Source: Streptomyces spiramyceticus
Lineage (GTDB): Bacteria > Actinomycetota > Actinomycetes > Streptomycetales > Streptomycetaceae
Assembly: GCF_028807635.1 (NCBI RefSeq)
Contig: NZ_JARBAX010000001.1
Span: 2,700,001-2,764,000 of the forward strand
Length of the DNA: 64,000 nucleotides
Reading direction: 5' to 3'
Position 1 is the first letter of the stretch, and every line of letters starts with the position of its first letter. Made by a program: the position numbers and the translations under genes. Shown here in pieces: positions 51,540 to 60,577 of this stretch. The notes under the pieces were generated by a model, which was given only the letters and a program-made list of their open reading frames with translations, was not told the DNA's origin and searched no databases.

Positions 51540-52010
51540 ACGTGATCGAGTGCGCTCAGGCAGAGTAGGCGGCTTGACGGCAGTGGTGGCTGGCTCAGGA
51601 TCGGGCTTGGTGGCGGCGACGCCAGTGGGACCATCCGAGCCGGTGGGCCGTGTCGTGGATGCGTTGGGCAACGAGGGCGATGAACAGGCGGGCGATCTCG
51701 TTGCAGGTGCGGGATCAACGTGTCCGGTGCGGGGCGGCGGGTGTGTTCGTCGGCGCGGAAGACGGCCAGGAAGGCGTGGGCGAGCATGGCCAGGGTGACC
51801 CAGCGGGTCCAGGAGGTGTAGCGGCGGACCTGGTGTTCGTCGAGGCCAGCCAGGCCCTTGCCGGCCTGGAACGTCTCCTCGATGCGCCATCTTGATCCCG
51901 CGACCCGCGCCAGCGTCGTCAGCGGCACCGGCTGGGGCGAGTAGCAGCGGCAGTAGGCGAGTTCGCGGGTGGCGCGGCTGCGGCGGACCAGCAGGTAGCG
52001 GTGGCCAGCC
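51540..52010 (-). pseudogene. IS701-family transposase remnant
   Basis: On the minus strand GHRYLLVRRSRATRELAYCRCYSPQPVPLTTLARVAGSRW and ETFQAGKGLAGLDEHQVRRYTSWTRWVTLAMLAHAFLAVF are the C-terminal half of an IS701-type DDE transposase. A frameshift near 51720 moves the end to another frame (NEIARLFIALVAQ.., LGWSHWRRRHQ). The N-terminal half is absent; at 52010 the sequence turns into a sigma-factor remnant on the other strand. Confidence 0.75.
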
Positions 52011-52395
52011 CTGACGCTGCCTCCCGCCGAGCGGCTCGCATTCGTCCTGCACGACATGTTCGACGTGCCCTTCGACGACATCGCGCCACCGGGGCGGGTG
52101 CGGGCCTGCGGGCGTGTCCCGGTACCTCATCGGTGCGCGGGCGGTTGCCGGGCAGGCGCTCATGTTCTCGCGATCTTCCCGTACGCGCGGCCGGTGCTCG
52201 TCAATGGAACGCCCGGGCTCGTCGCGGCGCCGGAGGGCAAGCCGTTCCCGGTCATGGGCTTCACCGTCAGGGACGGGAGGATCACCGAAATCCACATCCT
52301 CGCCGACCCGGAGCGCCTGCGCGCTCGATCTGCCGGATGTCGACGACCTCGCGGATGTCGACGGCCTCGCGGATCTCCCCGACCTCGACGGCTGA
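52011..52395 (+). pseudogene. SigJ-type ECF sigma factor remnant
   Basis: Plus-strand pieces LPPAERLAFVLHDMFDVPFDDIAP (sigma region 4 entry) and ARPVLVNGTPGLVAAPEGKPFPVMGFTVRDGRITEIHILADPERLR (SnoaL-like C-terminus of long ECF factors) are joined after loss of the middle. The 5' half is missing, replaced by IS701 sequence. Its tail repeats V-D-x-L-A-D units in DNA. Non-functional. Confidence 0.65.
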
Positions 52396-52475
52396 CGAGG
52401 CTGCGAGGCGGGTAGGACTCAGGAGCCGGGTGCGGATTCCGCGCCCGGCTCCAGGCTTTGCCCACCGGAGTGTTC

Positions 52476-52490
52476 CTGACGAGCCGTCAG
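52476..52490. promoter_or_regulatory. perfect CTGACG-N3-CGTCAG operator
   Basis: CTGACG AGC CGTCAG, perfect, 58 bp upstream of the acyl-CoA synthetase start (52549). Confidence 0.75.
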
Positions 52491-52499
52491 TTAAGTAAT

Positions 52500-52514
52500 C
52501 TGACTCCGCGTCAG
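52500..52514. promoter_or_regulatory. CTGACG-type operator, one mismatch
   Basis: CTGACT CCG CGTCAG, centre 24 bp after the previous site, upstream of the same gene. Confidence 0.65.
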
Positions 52515-52548
52515 TTACTTGTCCGACGAGCAGGAGCGGGCTGAAACG

Positions 52549-54783
52549 ATGCTTGGATCTACCCACGGCACCCTGACCACCGATCTCCGCGCCCGCGTTG
52601 TGGCCTGCGGGGAGCAGCCGCACGCCGCCGTCCACGACACGGCGACCGCCCACGCCACCGCAGCCGGAGACCTGGATGTCAGCGGACGGGCGCTGCATGC
52701 CGCCGTCCCCGACCTCGACCGGTTCTTCCGTCCCGAGTCGGTCGCCGTCGTCGGCGCGTCCGACGCCGACGGCAGGCCCAACGCCGGGATCACCCGGCAG
52801 CTGATCGCCTGGGCCGAGCGGGTCGGCGCCCGGCTGCATCCCGTCCACCCCACCCGTACGACCGTCTTCGGCCTGCCGTGCGTACCTTCCGTCGGGGAGC
52901 TGCCGGAACAGGTCGACCTGGCCGTCCTGCTCGTCGGCGATCCGGTCCCCGTGATCGAGGAACTCGCCGAGGCGAAGGTCAAGTTCGCGGTCGCCTTCGC
53001 GTCCGGCTTCGCGGAGACCGGCGAGGAGGGCGCGGCCGCGCAGGCCCGGCTGGCAGGGGCGGTGGAGCGGTCGGGCGTACGGCTGCTCGGGCCGAACACC
53101 AACCTCAACGCCTTCCAGGACTTCCGCGACGACCTCGACGGGCCGGCCATCGCCCTCATCACCCAGTCCGGCCACCAGGGCCGCCCCGTCTACGCCCTCC
53201 AGGAGCTGGGCATACGCCTCTCCCACTGGGCGCCCACCGGCAACGAGGCCGACCTGGAGAGCGCCGACTTCATCTCGTACTTCGCCCAGCAGCCGGAAGT
53301 CGGGGCGATCGCCTGTTACGTCGAGGGGCTCAAGGACGGCCGCTCCTTCCTGCTGGCCGCCGACCGGGCGGCGCAGGCCGGGGTGCCGGTCGTCGCGGTC
53401 AAGGTGGGGCGTACGGAGGCGGGCGCCCGGATGGCCGCGTCGCACACCGGCAAGCTGACCGGGGCGGACCAGGTGGTGGACGCGGCGATGCGGCAGTTCG
53501 GGGTGATACGGGTCGACGGGCTCGACGAACTCCAGGACACGGCGGCCCTGTTGGCGCGGGCACGTAAGCCCGTGGCCGACGGGGTCGTGGTCTACTCGAT
53601 CTCGGGCGGCACCGGCGCGCACTTCTCGGACCTGGCCACGGCGGCGGGGCTGAACCTTCCGAGGCTGAGCGCGGCGAAGCAGGCCGAGCTGCACGAGTGG
53701 ATACCCGACTACCTGGAGGTGGGGAACCCCGTCGACAACGGGGGGCACCCGGTGGGCGACTGGCGCGGACGGAAGATCATCGACGCGATTCTGGCCGATC
53801 CCGCGGTCGGGGTGCTGATCTGCCCGATCACCGGCCCCTTCCCGCCGATGAGCGACCGGCTGGCGCAAGACCTGGTGGACGCGGCGGAGGCGACCGAGAA
53901 GCTGGTGTGCGTGGTGTGGGGGTCGCCGGTCGGCACGGAGGCGGCGTACCGCGAGACGCTGCTGGGGTCGTCCCGGGTCGCCACGTTCCGTACGTTCGGC
54001 AACTGCATCTCGGCGGTGCGGGCCTACCTGGACCACCACCGCTTCGCGGCCTCCTACCGCTCCCCCTTCGACGAGGCCCCGCGCACCCCTTCCCCCTCCT
54101 TCCGCAAGGCACAGGCGCTGATGCGCCCCGGCCGGCAGCTCAGCGAGCACGCGGCGAAGCAGCTGCTCCGGGCGTACGGGATACGGGTGCCGAGGGAACA
54201 ACTGGTCACCAGCGCCGCGGCGGCCGTCCGGGCGGCCGGTCTCGTCGGCTACCCGGTGGTGATGAAGGCGTCCGGGGCGCAGCTCGCGCACAAGAGCGAG
54301 CTGGGTCTGGTGAAGATCGGCCTGACCTCCGCGAGCCAGATCCGCGACGCGTACCGCGAGCTGACGGACATCGCCAGATACGAGGGCGTCGACCTGGACG
54401 GTGTGCTGGTCTGCCAGATGGTGGAGCGGGGCGTCGAGATGGTGGTCGGCGTGACGCAGGACGCCCTGTTCGGGCCGACGGTGACGGTGGGGCTGGGCGG
54501 CGTACTGGTGGAGGTGCTGCGCGACGCTTCGGTACGGGTGCCACCCTTCGGCGAGGCCGAGGCGCGCTCGATGCTGAGCGAGCTGCGGGGCCATGCGCTG
54601 CTGGAGGGCGTGAGGGGGGCGCCGGCTGCGGATGTGGACGCGCTGGTGGAGGTGGTGCTGCGGGTGCAGCGGATGGCGCTGGAGCTCGGAGATGTGCTGG
54701 CGGAGCTGGACATCAACCCGCTGATGGTGCTGCGGCGGGGGCAGGGGGCGGTGGCGCTGGATGCGTTGGCGGTTTGCCGGTGA
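52549..54783 (+). CDS. ADP-forming acyl-CoA synthetase (acetate-CoA ligase family)
   Basis: 744 residues from ATG 52549 (CAGGAGCGG site). CoA-binding domain RFFRPESVAVVGASDADGRPN, succinyl-CoA-ligase-like middle with ITQSGHQGRPVY and SHTGKLTGAD (phospho-His region), and a C-terminal ATP-grasp (YPVVMKASGAQLAHKSELGLVKIGL..). Complete single-chain NDP-forming acyl-CoA synthetase. It could activate the pathway acid or recover CoA energy from an acyl-CoA. First gene of an operon with an enoyl-CoA hydratase, under a pair of operators. Confidence 0.9.
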   Translation: MLGSTHGTLTTDLRARVVACGEQPHAAVHDTATAHATAAGDLDVSGRALHAAVPDLDRFFRPESVAVVGASDADGRPNAGITRQLIAWAERVGARLHPVHPTRTTVFGLPCVPSVGELPEQVDLAVLLVGDPVPVIEELAEAKVKFAVAFASGFAETGEEGAAAQARLAGAVERSGVRLLGPNTNLNAFQDFRDDLDGPAIALITQSGHQGRPVYALQELGIRLSHWAPTGNEADLESADFISYFAQQPEVGAIACYVEGLKDGRSFLLAADRAAQAGVPVVAVKVGRTEAGARMAASHTGKLTGADQVVDAAMRQFGVIRVDGLDELQDTAALLARARKPVADGVVVYSISGGTGAHFSDLATAAGLNLPRLSAAKQAELHEWIPDYLEVGNPVDNGGHPVGDWRGRKIIDAILADPAVGVLICPITGPFPPMSDRLAQDLVDAAEATEKLVCVVWGSPVGTEAAYRETLLGSSRVATFRTFGNCISAVRAYLDHHRFAASYRSPFDEAPRTPSPSFRKAQALMRPGRQLSEHAAKQLLRAYGIRVPREQLVTSAAAAVRAAGLVGYPVVMKASGAQLAHKSELGLVKIGLTSASQIRDAYRELTDIARYEGVDLDGVLVCQMVERGVEMVVGVTQDALFGPTVTVGLGGVLVEVLRDASVRVPPFGEAEARSMLSELRGHALLEGVRGAPAADVDALVEVVLRVQRMALELGDVLAELDINPLMVLRRGQGAVALDALAVCR

Positions 54784-54881
54784 GGTGGGGGGGCGCTCGC
54801 TTGGCCGCAGGCAACCCGCACCGCACCCGCACACCACCGAGACCCGCACACACCAACCACCCGAACAGGAGCACGCACCCC

Positions 54882-55691
54882 ATGACCGACTCCCCGCGCC
54901 GCGACGACGACGTACTCCATTCCACCGACAACGCCGTCTCATGGATCACCCTCAACCGCCCCGACGCCATGAACGCCGTCACCTGGGCCCAACGCGAGCG
55001 CATCATCGCGCTCCTCGCGGACGCCTCCGCCGACCCCGACGTCCGCGCCGTCGTCATCACCGCCACCGGCAAAGGGTTCTGTGCCGGGGCCGATCTCCGG
55101 GGCGCCCCGGCCGGGCGCGGGGAGCGTGTCGCCGGGGACGTTGCCCGGACCATCCGGCTCGGCGCGCAGCGCCTCGTCGCGGCCGTCCTCGACTGCGAGA
55201 AGCCCGTGATCGCAGCCGTCAACGGCACCGCAGCCGGCATCGGCGCGCACCTCGCGTTCGCCTGCGACCTCGTACTGGCCGCCGAATCCGCCAAGTTCAT
55301 CGAAGTCTTCGTACGCCGCGGCCTGGTCCCGGACGGCGGCGGCGCGTACCTGCTGCCGCGCCTCATCGGCCCCCAGCGCGCCAAAGAGCTGATGTTCTTC
55401 GGGGACTCCCTCCCGGCGGCGGACGCGCAGCGGCTGGGGCTCGTCAACCGGGTCGTCCCCGACGGCGAGCTGGCGAAGGTCGCGCGAGAGTGGAGCGAGC
55501 GGCTGGCGCAAGGGCCCACCCGCGCCCTCGCCCTCACCAAGCAGCTCGTCAACGCCTCCCTCGACTCCGACCGCACCACCGCCTTCGCCGCCGAGGCGAC
55601 CGCCCAGGAGATCAACATGACGACCACGGATGCGAACGAGGGCGTGGCGAGCTTCGTCGAGCGGCGTACCCCCAAGTACCGCGGGCTCTAG
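54882..55691 (+). CDS. enoyl-CoA hydratase/isomerase
   Basis: 269 residues from ATG 54882. Crotonase motifs: VSWITLNRPDAMNAVTW, VVITATGKGFCAGADLRG, AAVNGTAAGIGAHLAFACDLVLAAE and FVRRGLVPDGGGAYLLPRLIG, with the Glu/Asp positions of hydratases. Operon partner of the ADP-forming synthetase, separated by 98 bp that contain the recurring 18-bp word GCCGCAGGCAACCCGCAC at 54804-54821. Confidence 0.9.
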   Translation: MTDSPRRDDDVLHSTDNAVSWITLNRPDAMNAVTWAQRERIIALLADASADPDVRAVVITATGKGFCAGADLRGAPAGRGERVAGDVARTIRLGAQRLVAAVLDCEKPVIAAVNGTAAGIGAHLAFACDLVLAAESAKFIEVFVRRGLVPDGGGAYLLPRLIGPQRAKELMFFGDSLPAADAQRLGLVNRVVPDGELAKVAREWSERLAQGPTRALALTKQLVNASLDSDRTTAFAAEATAQEINMTTTDANEGVASFVERRTPKYRGL

Positions 55692-55724
55692 AGAACCAGA
55701 GGTGCACACCACCACCCTTCCTAT

Positions 55725-55739
55725 CTGACGAGTCGTCAG
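55725..55739. promoter_or_regulatory. perfect CTGACG-N3-CGTCAG operator next to start codon
   Basis: CTGACG AGT CGTCAG, perfect, ending 5 bp before the ATG at 55745. A second case with the palindrome almost touching a start codon. Confidence 0.75.
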
Positions 55740-55744
55740 CTTCA

Positions 55745-56377
55745 ATGGGTGGCGTGATGGGACACGCAGGGATGGCAGCAACCGCCGTCCGATACCTCAG
55801 GTCGGTCGGCGCCTCCACGGCCGCCGAGAACGTCGAGACGCTGCCCCGCCCGCACTTGCGGGCCGTGGGTGACGATGAGCGTCTGCCCGTCGACCCCGGC
55901 GAATTCCGGGCCGTGCTCGGCCACTTCGCGAGCGGGGTCACGGTCGTCACCGCGCCCGGCGCGGACGACCGGGACGCCCCCGTGGGCTTCGCCTGCCAGT
56001 CCTTCGCGTCACTCTCCCTCGACCCACCCCTGGTCACCTTCATGGTCGCCCGTACGTCGACGACCTGGCCGCGCATCGCCCGCGCCGGAGTCTTCTGCGT
56101 CAACATCCTTGGCGCGGAGCAAGGTCCGCTGTGCCTGGGTTTCGCGGTCAGCGGGGCGGACAAGTTCACGGGGGTCTCGTACGACGCGGCTCCCGTGACC
56201 GGGTCTCCTCGGCTCGCCTCCGTGCCGGCTTGGATCGACTGCCGCATCCAGGCCGTGCACACGGGCGGCGACCACCTCATCGTGGTGGGGAAGGTGGAGG
56301 CGCTGGGCGGGGTGGAGGGCGAGGACGCGGCTCCGTTGCTCTTCCACCGGGGGAAATTCGGGCGCTTCACCCACTGA
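55745..56377 (+). CDS. flavin reductase (HsaB-like) of a two-component monooxygenase
   Basis: 210 residues from ATG 55745; ATG 55757 and 55772 are alternatives. After an N-terminal extension of about 50 residues, PGEFRAVLGHFASGVTVVTAPG, VGFACQSFASLSLDPPLVTFMVARTSTTWPRIARAGVFCVNILG, WIDCRIQAVHTGGDHLIVVGKVEAL and PLLFHRGKFGRF match the HsaB reductase (HpaC-like) family, which supplies FADH2/FMNH2 to an HsaA-type hydroxylase. No HsaA-like oxygenase is in this window; the LLM monooxygenases are possible clients. Confidence 0.85.
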   Translation: MGGVMGHAGMAATAVRYLRSVGASTAAENVETLPRPHLRAVGDDERLPVDPGEFRAVLGHFASGVTVVTAPGADDRDAPVGFACQSFASLSLDPPLVTFMVARTSTTWPRIARAGVFCVNILGAEQGPLCLGFAVSGADKFTGVSYDAAPVTGSPRLASVPAWIDCRIQAVHTGGDHLIVVGKVEALGGVEGEDAAPLLFHRGKFGRFTH

Positions 56378-56906
56378 CGGCGGCGGCAGCAGCAGCCGCA
56401 GGCTCCGGATCCCGCTTCCGGCGGATCACCAGCGCCATCAGCGCCGCCCCCGCGCACAGCGCGCCCGATGCGTACCAGACGACGTCGTACGACCCGAAGA
56501 CGTCCCGCGCGAAACCGCCCGCGAAGGCGATGACTGCCGCGCCCACCTGGTGGGACGCCAGGACCCAGCCGAAGACGATCGCCGAGTCCTCCCCGTAGTG
56601 CTCGCGGCACAGGGCGATGGTCGGCGGCACGGTGGCGACCCAGTCCAGGCCGTAGAAGACGATGAAGAAGATCATCGGCGGGTGTGCGGACGGCGCCAGC
56701 AGCATGGGGAGGAAGAGCGGGGAGACGCCGCGCAGGGCGTAGTAGACCGCGAGCAGGCGGCGCGACTCGAAGCGGTCCGTGAACCAGCCGGACGCGATCG
56801 TGCCGACGACGTCGAAGACGCCGATGACGGCCAGCAGCCCGGCGGCCGCCGTGATCGGCATTCCGTGGTCGTGCGCCGCCGGTACGAAGTGGGTCTTGAC
56901 CAGGCC
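56367..56906 (-). pseudogene. C-terminal half of an MFS transporter
   Basis: KTHFVPAAHDHGMPITAAAGLLAVIGVFDVVGTIASGWFTDRFESRRLL and following helices are transmembrane segments 7-12 of an MFS permease (oxalate/formate antiporter-like), ending in a natural stop. The N-terminal half is missing; at about 56907 the sequence turns into an AraC-regulator fragment on the other strand. Confidence 0.65.
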
Positions 56907-57024
56907 GTGCTCGAATCCAGCGACCTGTCGATCGACCGGATCGCGCGCGACGCCGGTTTCGGTACGGCGACGTCGCTGCGCCAGCACCTACCGGCGCATT
57001 TTCCGTGCCACGGCCGGAAGTTGA
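56907..57024 (+). pseudogene. AraC-family (GlxA-like) regulator fragment
   Basis: VLESSDLSIDRIARDAGFGTATSLRQHL is the second helix-turn-helix of a GlxA-type AraC regulator; YRRIFRATAGS then ends at a natural TGA (57022-57024) in a shifted frame, indicating a small deletion. Only about 40 codons survive. Confidence 0.65.
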
Positions 57025-58236
57025 CTCAGCGACCGGGGCCGCCGGCCGCCGTCGCCACTCCGCCAGCACGCTGACCAGCGTCAGCAGCAGGGTGAGCCCG
57101 ACCCCCGCCAGGATCGCTACGGTCGGCGATGCCACCGCGAGAAGTGCCCCCGAGAGCGTCGCGCTCGTCGCGTAACCGACGGCGGCCGCCGCGTACATCA
57201 GGGAGAACCCGGTGGCGAAGAGCCGCTCGGGCAGGGCGTCTCTGAGGCTGAGGGTACGGGTGACCTGCACGCCGGACATGAAGAGCCCGGCGGCCAGCAG
57301 AGCCACGCCGATCCCGATGAGCGCGGGCACTACGGCCACCAGCGCCACGCAACCGGTCACCCCGAGCAGCAGCACCAGCGACTGTGTCCGGACCCGGCCG
57401 GGCCAGCCGCGCAGCCCGTACAAGAAGGCTCCGGCGGCCGCCGCCACCGAGTATCCGGCGAGCAGCGGACCGGCCCAGCCCACCGGGTGGTGCCGGTGCT
57501 CCAGCAGTGCGGGCAGGACGAGGTCGGCGAGGGCGAGCAGCCCCATGGCGGCCGACGCGGTGATGTACACGGGCCAGGCGAGGGCGAGCGCCCGGAACGT
57601 GGACGCCTTGCCGCCGCCCTTGCCAGCGCCCTTGCCGTCGCCGTCGCCCTCGTCGTCCGCCTGCGTCTGCCATCCGGCGGGCAGGCCCCACAGCCCTCCC
57701 GCACCCGCCGCCATGAGGACGGCCGCGAGCAGCATCGGCGCGGCGGGGTTCACGCCGAGCGCGAGCCCGGCGGCGAGGGCGGGGGTGGCCGCCCAGATGC
57801 CGTACGTCAGCATCGTCTCGTAACTCATCGCCTGCGCGGCGGCCTTCTTCGGCACGAGCGACAGCAACAGCGCCCTCGTGCCGCCGGGCGCGGCCCCCGG
57901 CGCGGCTCCGGCGAGCGCCGCGAACGCCGCGAGCAGTACCGGATGCCCGTGCTGGAACAACCCCAGCGCGCCGAAGGCGGCGGCCCCCACGAAGAATCCG
58001 GCCGCCAGCTGCGGCCGTGCTCGTTCGGCCTTGAGGCGCGGCCCGAGTGCCAGCGCGCCGACGACCTCGCCGACGACGTACACAGCGGCGAGGGCCGCAC
58101 CGAGGGCGTAGCCGCCGGGGCGCTCGCGTACGAGGAAGACGATCGCGAACGGTGCCATGGACACCGGCGACCTGGCCCCGATCGCGACAAGAGACCAGGT
58201 CAGCACGGGGCGGGTGGCCAGCTCGCGATAGGACAT
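57025..58236 (-). CDS. MFS transporter, native stop not found
   Basis: About 404 residues from ATG 58236. Twelve hydrophobic segments can be counted, from WSLVAIGARSPVSMAPFAIVFLV to SPTVAILAGVGLTLLLTLVSVLAEW, with a charged GDGDGKGAGKGGGK loop in the middle (between helices 6 and 7). Transport substrate unknown. The reading frame has no stop after helix 12 and continues antisense over the AraC fragment, half-MFS gene and flavin reductase to 55612, so the true end was probably lost with the rearrangement beside it. A one- or two-base change near 57028 would restore a TGA. Confidence 0.7.
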
Positions 58237-58326
58237 GCGCACGACCGTAACGCGGGGAAAGTGGCTGCCCAACCGATTAGCTGCGTGACGCGCGGCGGCT
58301 GCGGCAGGCGGCTGCGGGGACTGCTT

Positions 58327-59391
58327 TCAGAAGGTCAGCACCCCGCGCGCCACCCGCCCGTGCTGCGCGTCGTCCGCCGCCTTCGCGAAGTCCTCGACGG
58401 GGTACGTCTCGGTCACCAGCTCGTCCAGCAGCAGCCGCCCCTCCCGGTAGAGCTCGGCGTACAGCGCGATGTCGCGCTGGGGGCGCGAAGACCCGTACCG
58501 GCAGCCGAGGATGGACTTGTCGAGGTACATCGACGACACCAGGAACGACGCCTCGGCCGTGGCCGCCGGTACGCCGAGCAGCACTGCCTGCCCGTGCCGG
58601 TCGAGCAGGTCGATCGCCTGCCGGATGAGCGCGGTCTTGCCGACGCACTCGAAGGCGTGGTCGGCGCCGTGCGGCAGGACCTCCTTCACGGCGTCGGCCT
58701 CGGCCGATTCGAGGAAGTGGGTGGCGCCGAACTGCCGGGCCACGGCCTCTTTCGCCGGGTTGGAGTCGACGGCGACGACCGTCAGCGCCCCGGCGATGCG
58801 GGCTCCCTGGATCACATTCAGCCCGATTCCGCCCGTCCCGATGACGACGACGGTGTCCCCGCGGTCGACCTTGGCCCGGTTCAGCGCCGCGCCCACGCCC
58901 GTGACCACGCCGCAGCCGATGAGTGCGGCCGAGGTCAGCGGAATGTCGGGGGGAATCCTGACGGCCTGGACGGCCTTGACGATCGTGCGCTCGGCGAAGG
59001 ACGAGTTGGACGCGAACTGGAACAGCGGCTCGCCCTTCCGCGAGAACGGCTGTCCCGGCATTCCGATCGCTTTGCGGCACATGGTGGGCCGGCCGCGGCC
59101 GCACTCGGCGCACGTACCGCAGTTGGCGATGGTCGACAGCGCCACGTGGTCCCCGGGGGCCACATGTGTCACGCCCGCGCCGACGGCCTCGACCACGCCG
59201 GCGCCTTCGTGCCCGAGCACGACGGGGACGGGGAACGGAATGGTCCCGTCCACGACCGAGAGGTCGCTGTGGCACAGCCCTGCGGCCCCGATGGCCACCA
59301 GCACCTCCCCCGGCCCGGGGTCCCGTATCTCCAGATCGTCGAAGACCTGAACCTGCCGCCCGTCGAACACGACGCCCCTCATCTGGTTCAT
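58327..59391 (-). CDS. zinc-dependent (class III-like) alcohol dehydrogenase
   Basis: 354 residues from ATG 59391, overlapping the upstream stop (ATGA). MDR signature: GLCHSDLSVVDG (catalytic zinc Cys), GHEGAGVVEAVGAGV, structural-zinc cysteines NCGTCAECGRGRPTMC, and the NAD loop VVVIGTGGIGLNVIQGA. It oxidises a primary or allylic alcohol to the aldehyde. Coupled to the acyl-CoA dehydrogenase; likely acts on a hydroxy-CoA or alcohol of the same pathway. Confidence 0.9.
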   Translation of the reverse strand: MNQMRGVVFDGRQVQVFDDLEIRDPGPGEVLVAIGAAGLCHSDLSVVDGTIPFPVPVVLGHEGAGVVEAVGAGVTHVAPGDHVALSTIANCGTCAECGRGRPTMCRKAIGMPGQPFSRKGEPLFQFASNSSFAERTIVKAVQAVRIPPDIPLTSAALIGCGVVTGVGAALNRAKVDRGDTVVVIGTGGIGLNVIQGARIAGALTVVAVDSNPAKEAVARQFGATHFLESAEADAVKEVLPHGADHAFECVGKTALIRQAIDLLDRHGQAVLLGVPAATAEASFLVSSMYLDKSILGCRYGSSRPQRDIALYAELYREGRLLLDELVTETYPVEDFAKAADDAQHGRVARGVLTF

Positions 59392-60539
59392 CTGGGCTCC
59401 CTCGGTAGGCCGAGCACGCGCTCGGCGATGATGTTCCGCTGGATTTCGTCGGAGCCGCCGTAGATGGTGTCGGCCCGGGTGAAGAGGAAGAGCCGCTGGA
59501 AGGAGTCGAGTTCGTACGGGCGCTCCGCCTCCCAGTCGTACGGCCCGACGGCCGCCGCAGCGCCGCGCACCTGCACGGCGAGCTCGCCGAGGCGCTGGTG
59601 CCAGCCGCCCCAGAGGAGCTTGGCGACGCTGGGGGCACCGGAGTCGGCGCCCGAATTCCCCAGCGTGCGGAGGGCGTTGGCCCGCATGGCGTGCAGCTCG
59701 GCCCACAGCCGGACGAGTCGTGCGCGCAGGACGGGGTCGTCGGCGCCGCCGCTCGCCACGGCAAGCCGCACCACGGCCTTCAGCTCCTCCGCGAAGCCGA
59801 TCTGCTGCACGAGCGTGGACACGCCGCGCTCCAGCGCGAGGAGCCCCATGGCTACGCGCCAGCCGTCGCCCTCGCCACCCACCAGTTCCCTGGCCTCGGC
59901 CCCGTCGAAGAACACCTCGTTGAACTCACTGGTCCCCGACATCTGCCGGATCGGCCGCACGTCGATACGCCCCGGCTGGTCCATCGCCACCAGCAGGAAC
60001 GACAACCCGTGGTGGCGTTGCGACCCGGGTTCGGTCCTGGCCAGCACGAAGCACCAGTCGGCGTCCTGGGCGAGGGAGGTCCAGATCTTCTGCCCGGTGA
60101 CGCGGTAGGCGCTTCGGTCCTTCACGGCAGCGGTCCGCACCCCCGCCAGGTCCGAGCCGGCGCCCGGCTCGCTGTACCCCTGGCACCACAGCTCCTCGCC
60201 CCGGGCGATCCCGGGCAGGAACCGTGCCCGCTGCTCCTCGGTGCCGTAGGCGATCAGGGTCGGGGCGAGGAGGTTTTCGCCGATGTGCCCGAGGCGGGCG
60301 GGGGCGCGGAGGCGGGCGTACTCCTCGGCCCAGACGACCTGCTGGGTGAGGGTGGCCCGCCGGCTGCCGTACGCCCCGCCGTCCTCCCACCCGATCCCGA
60401 TCCAGCCACCGGCCCCGAGCTCCTGCTCCCAGGCGCGGGGCGTGGGGGTGGGGGTGGGAGTGCGGTCGAGGTGCGCGGTGAGCCATGCGCGGGCGTCGGC
60501 CCGGAACGCGTCGTCCTCGGGGGCGAAGGTGAAGTCCAC
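59388..60539 (-). CDS. acyl-CoA dehydrogenase
   Basis: 383 residues from GTG 60539 (GGAGG site). Motifs: WCQGYSEPGAGSDLAGVRTAA, VTGQKIWTSLAQDADWCFVLART, DIYGGSDEIQRNIIAERVLGLP. FAD-dependent dehydrogenation of an acyl-CoA thioester. The canonical ending (GGSDEIQRNIIAERVLGLP) is present. No CTGACG site lies directly upstream; a repeat-rich 275-bp region does. Confidence 0.92.
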   Translation of the reverse strand: MDFTFAPEDDAFRADARAWLTAHLDRTPTPTPTPRAWEQELGAGGWIGIGWEDGGAYGSRRATLTQQVVWAEEYARLRAPARLGHIGENLLAPTLIAYGTEEQRARFLPGIARGEELWCQGYSEPGAGSDLAGVRTAAVKDRSAYRVTGQKIWTSLAQDADWCFVLARTEPGSQRHHGLSFLLVAMDQPGRIDVRPIRQMSGTSEFNEVFFDGAEARELVGGEGDGWRVAMGLLALERGVSTLVQQIGFAEELKAVVRLAVASGGADDPVLRARLVRLWAELHAMRANALRTLGNSGADSGAPSVAKLLWGGWHQRLGELAVQVRGAAAAVGPYDWEAERPYELDSFQRLFLFTRADTIYGGSDEIQRNIIAERVLGLPREPR

Positions 60540-60577
60540 GGTGCGGTGCCTCCAGTTCTTGGCGTTGCGCTGCGAAC

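Noticed and set aside
55612..58272. An 886-codon fusion of an MFS transporter with a long tail
   Set aside because: Only the first about 400 codons look like protein. The remainder is antisense to the flavin reductase and broken genes.
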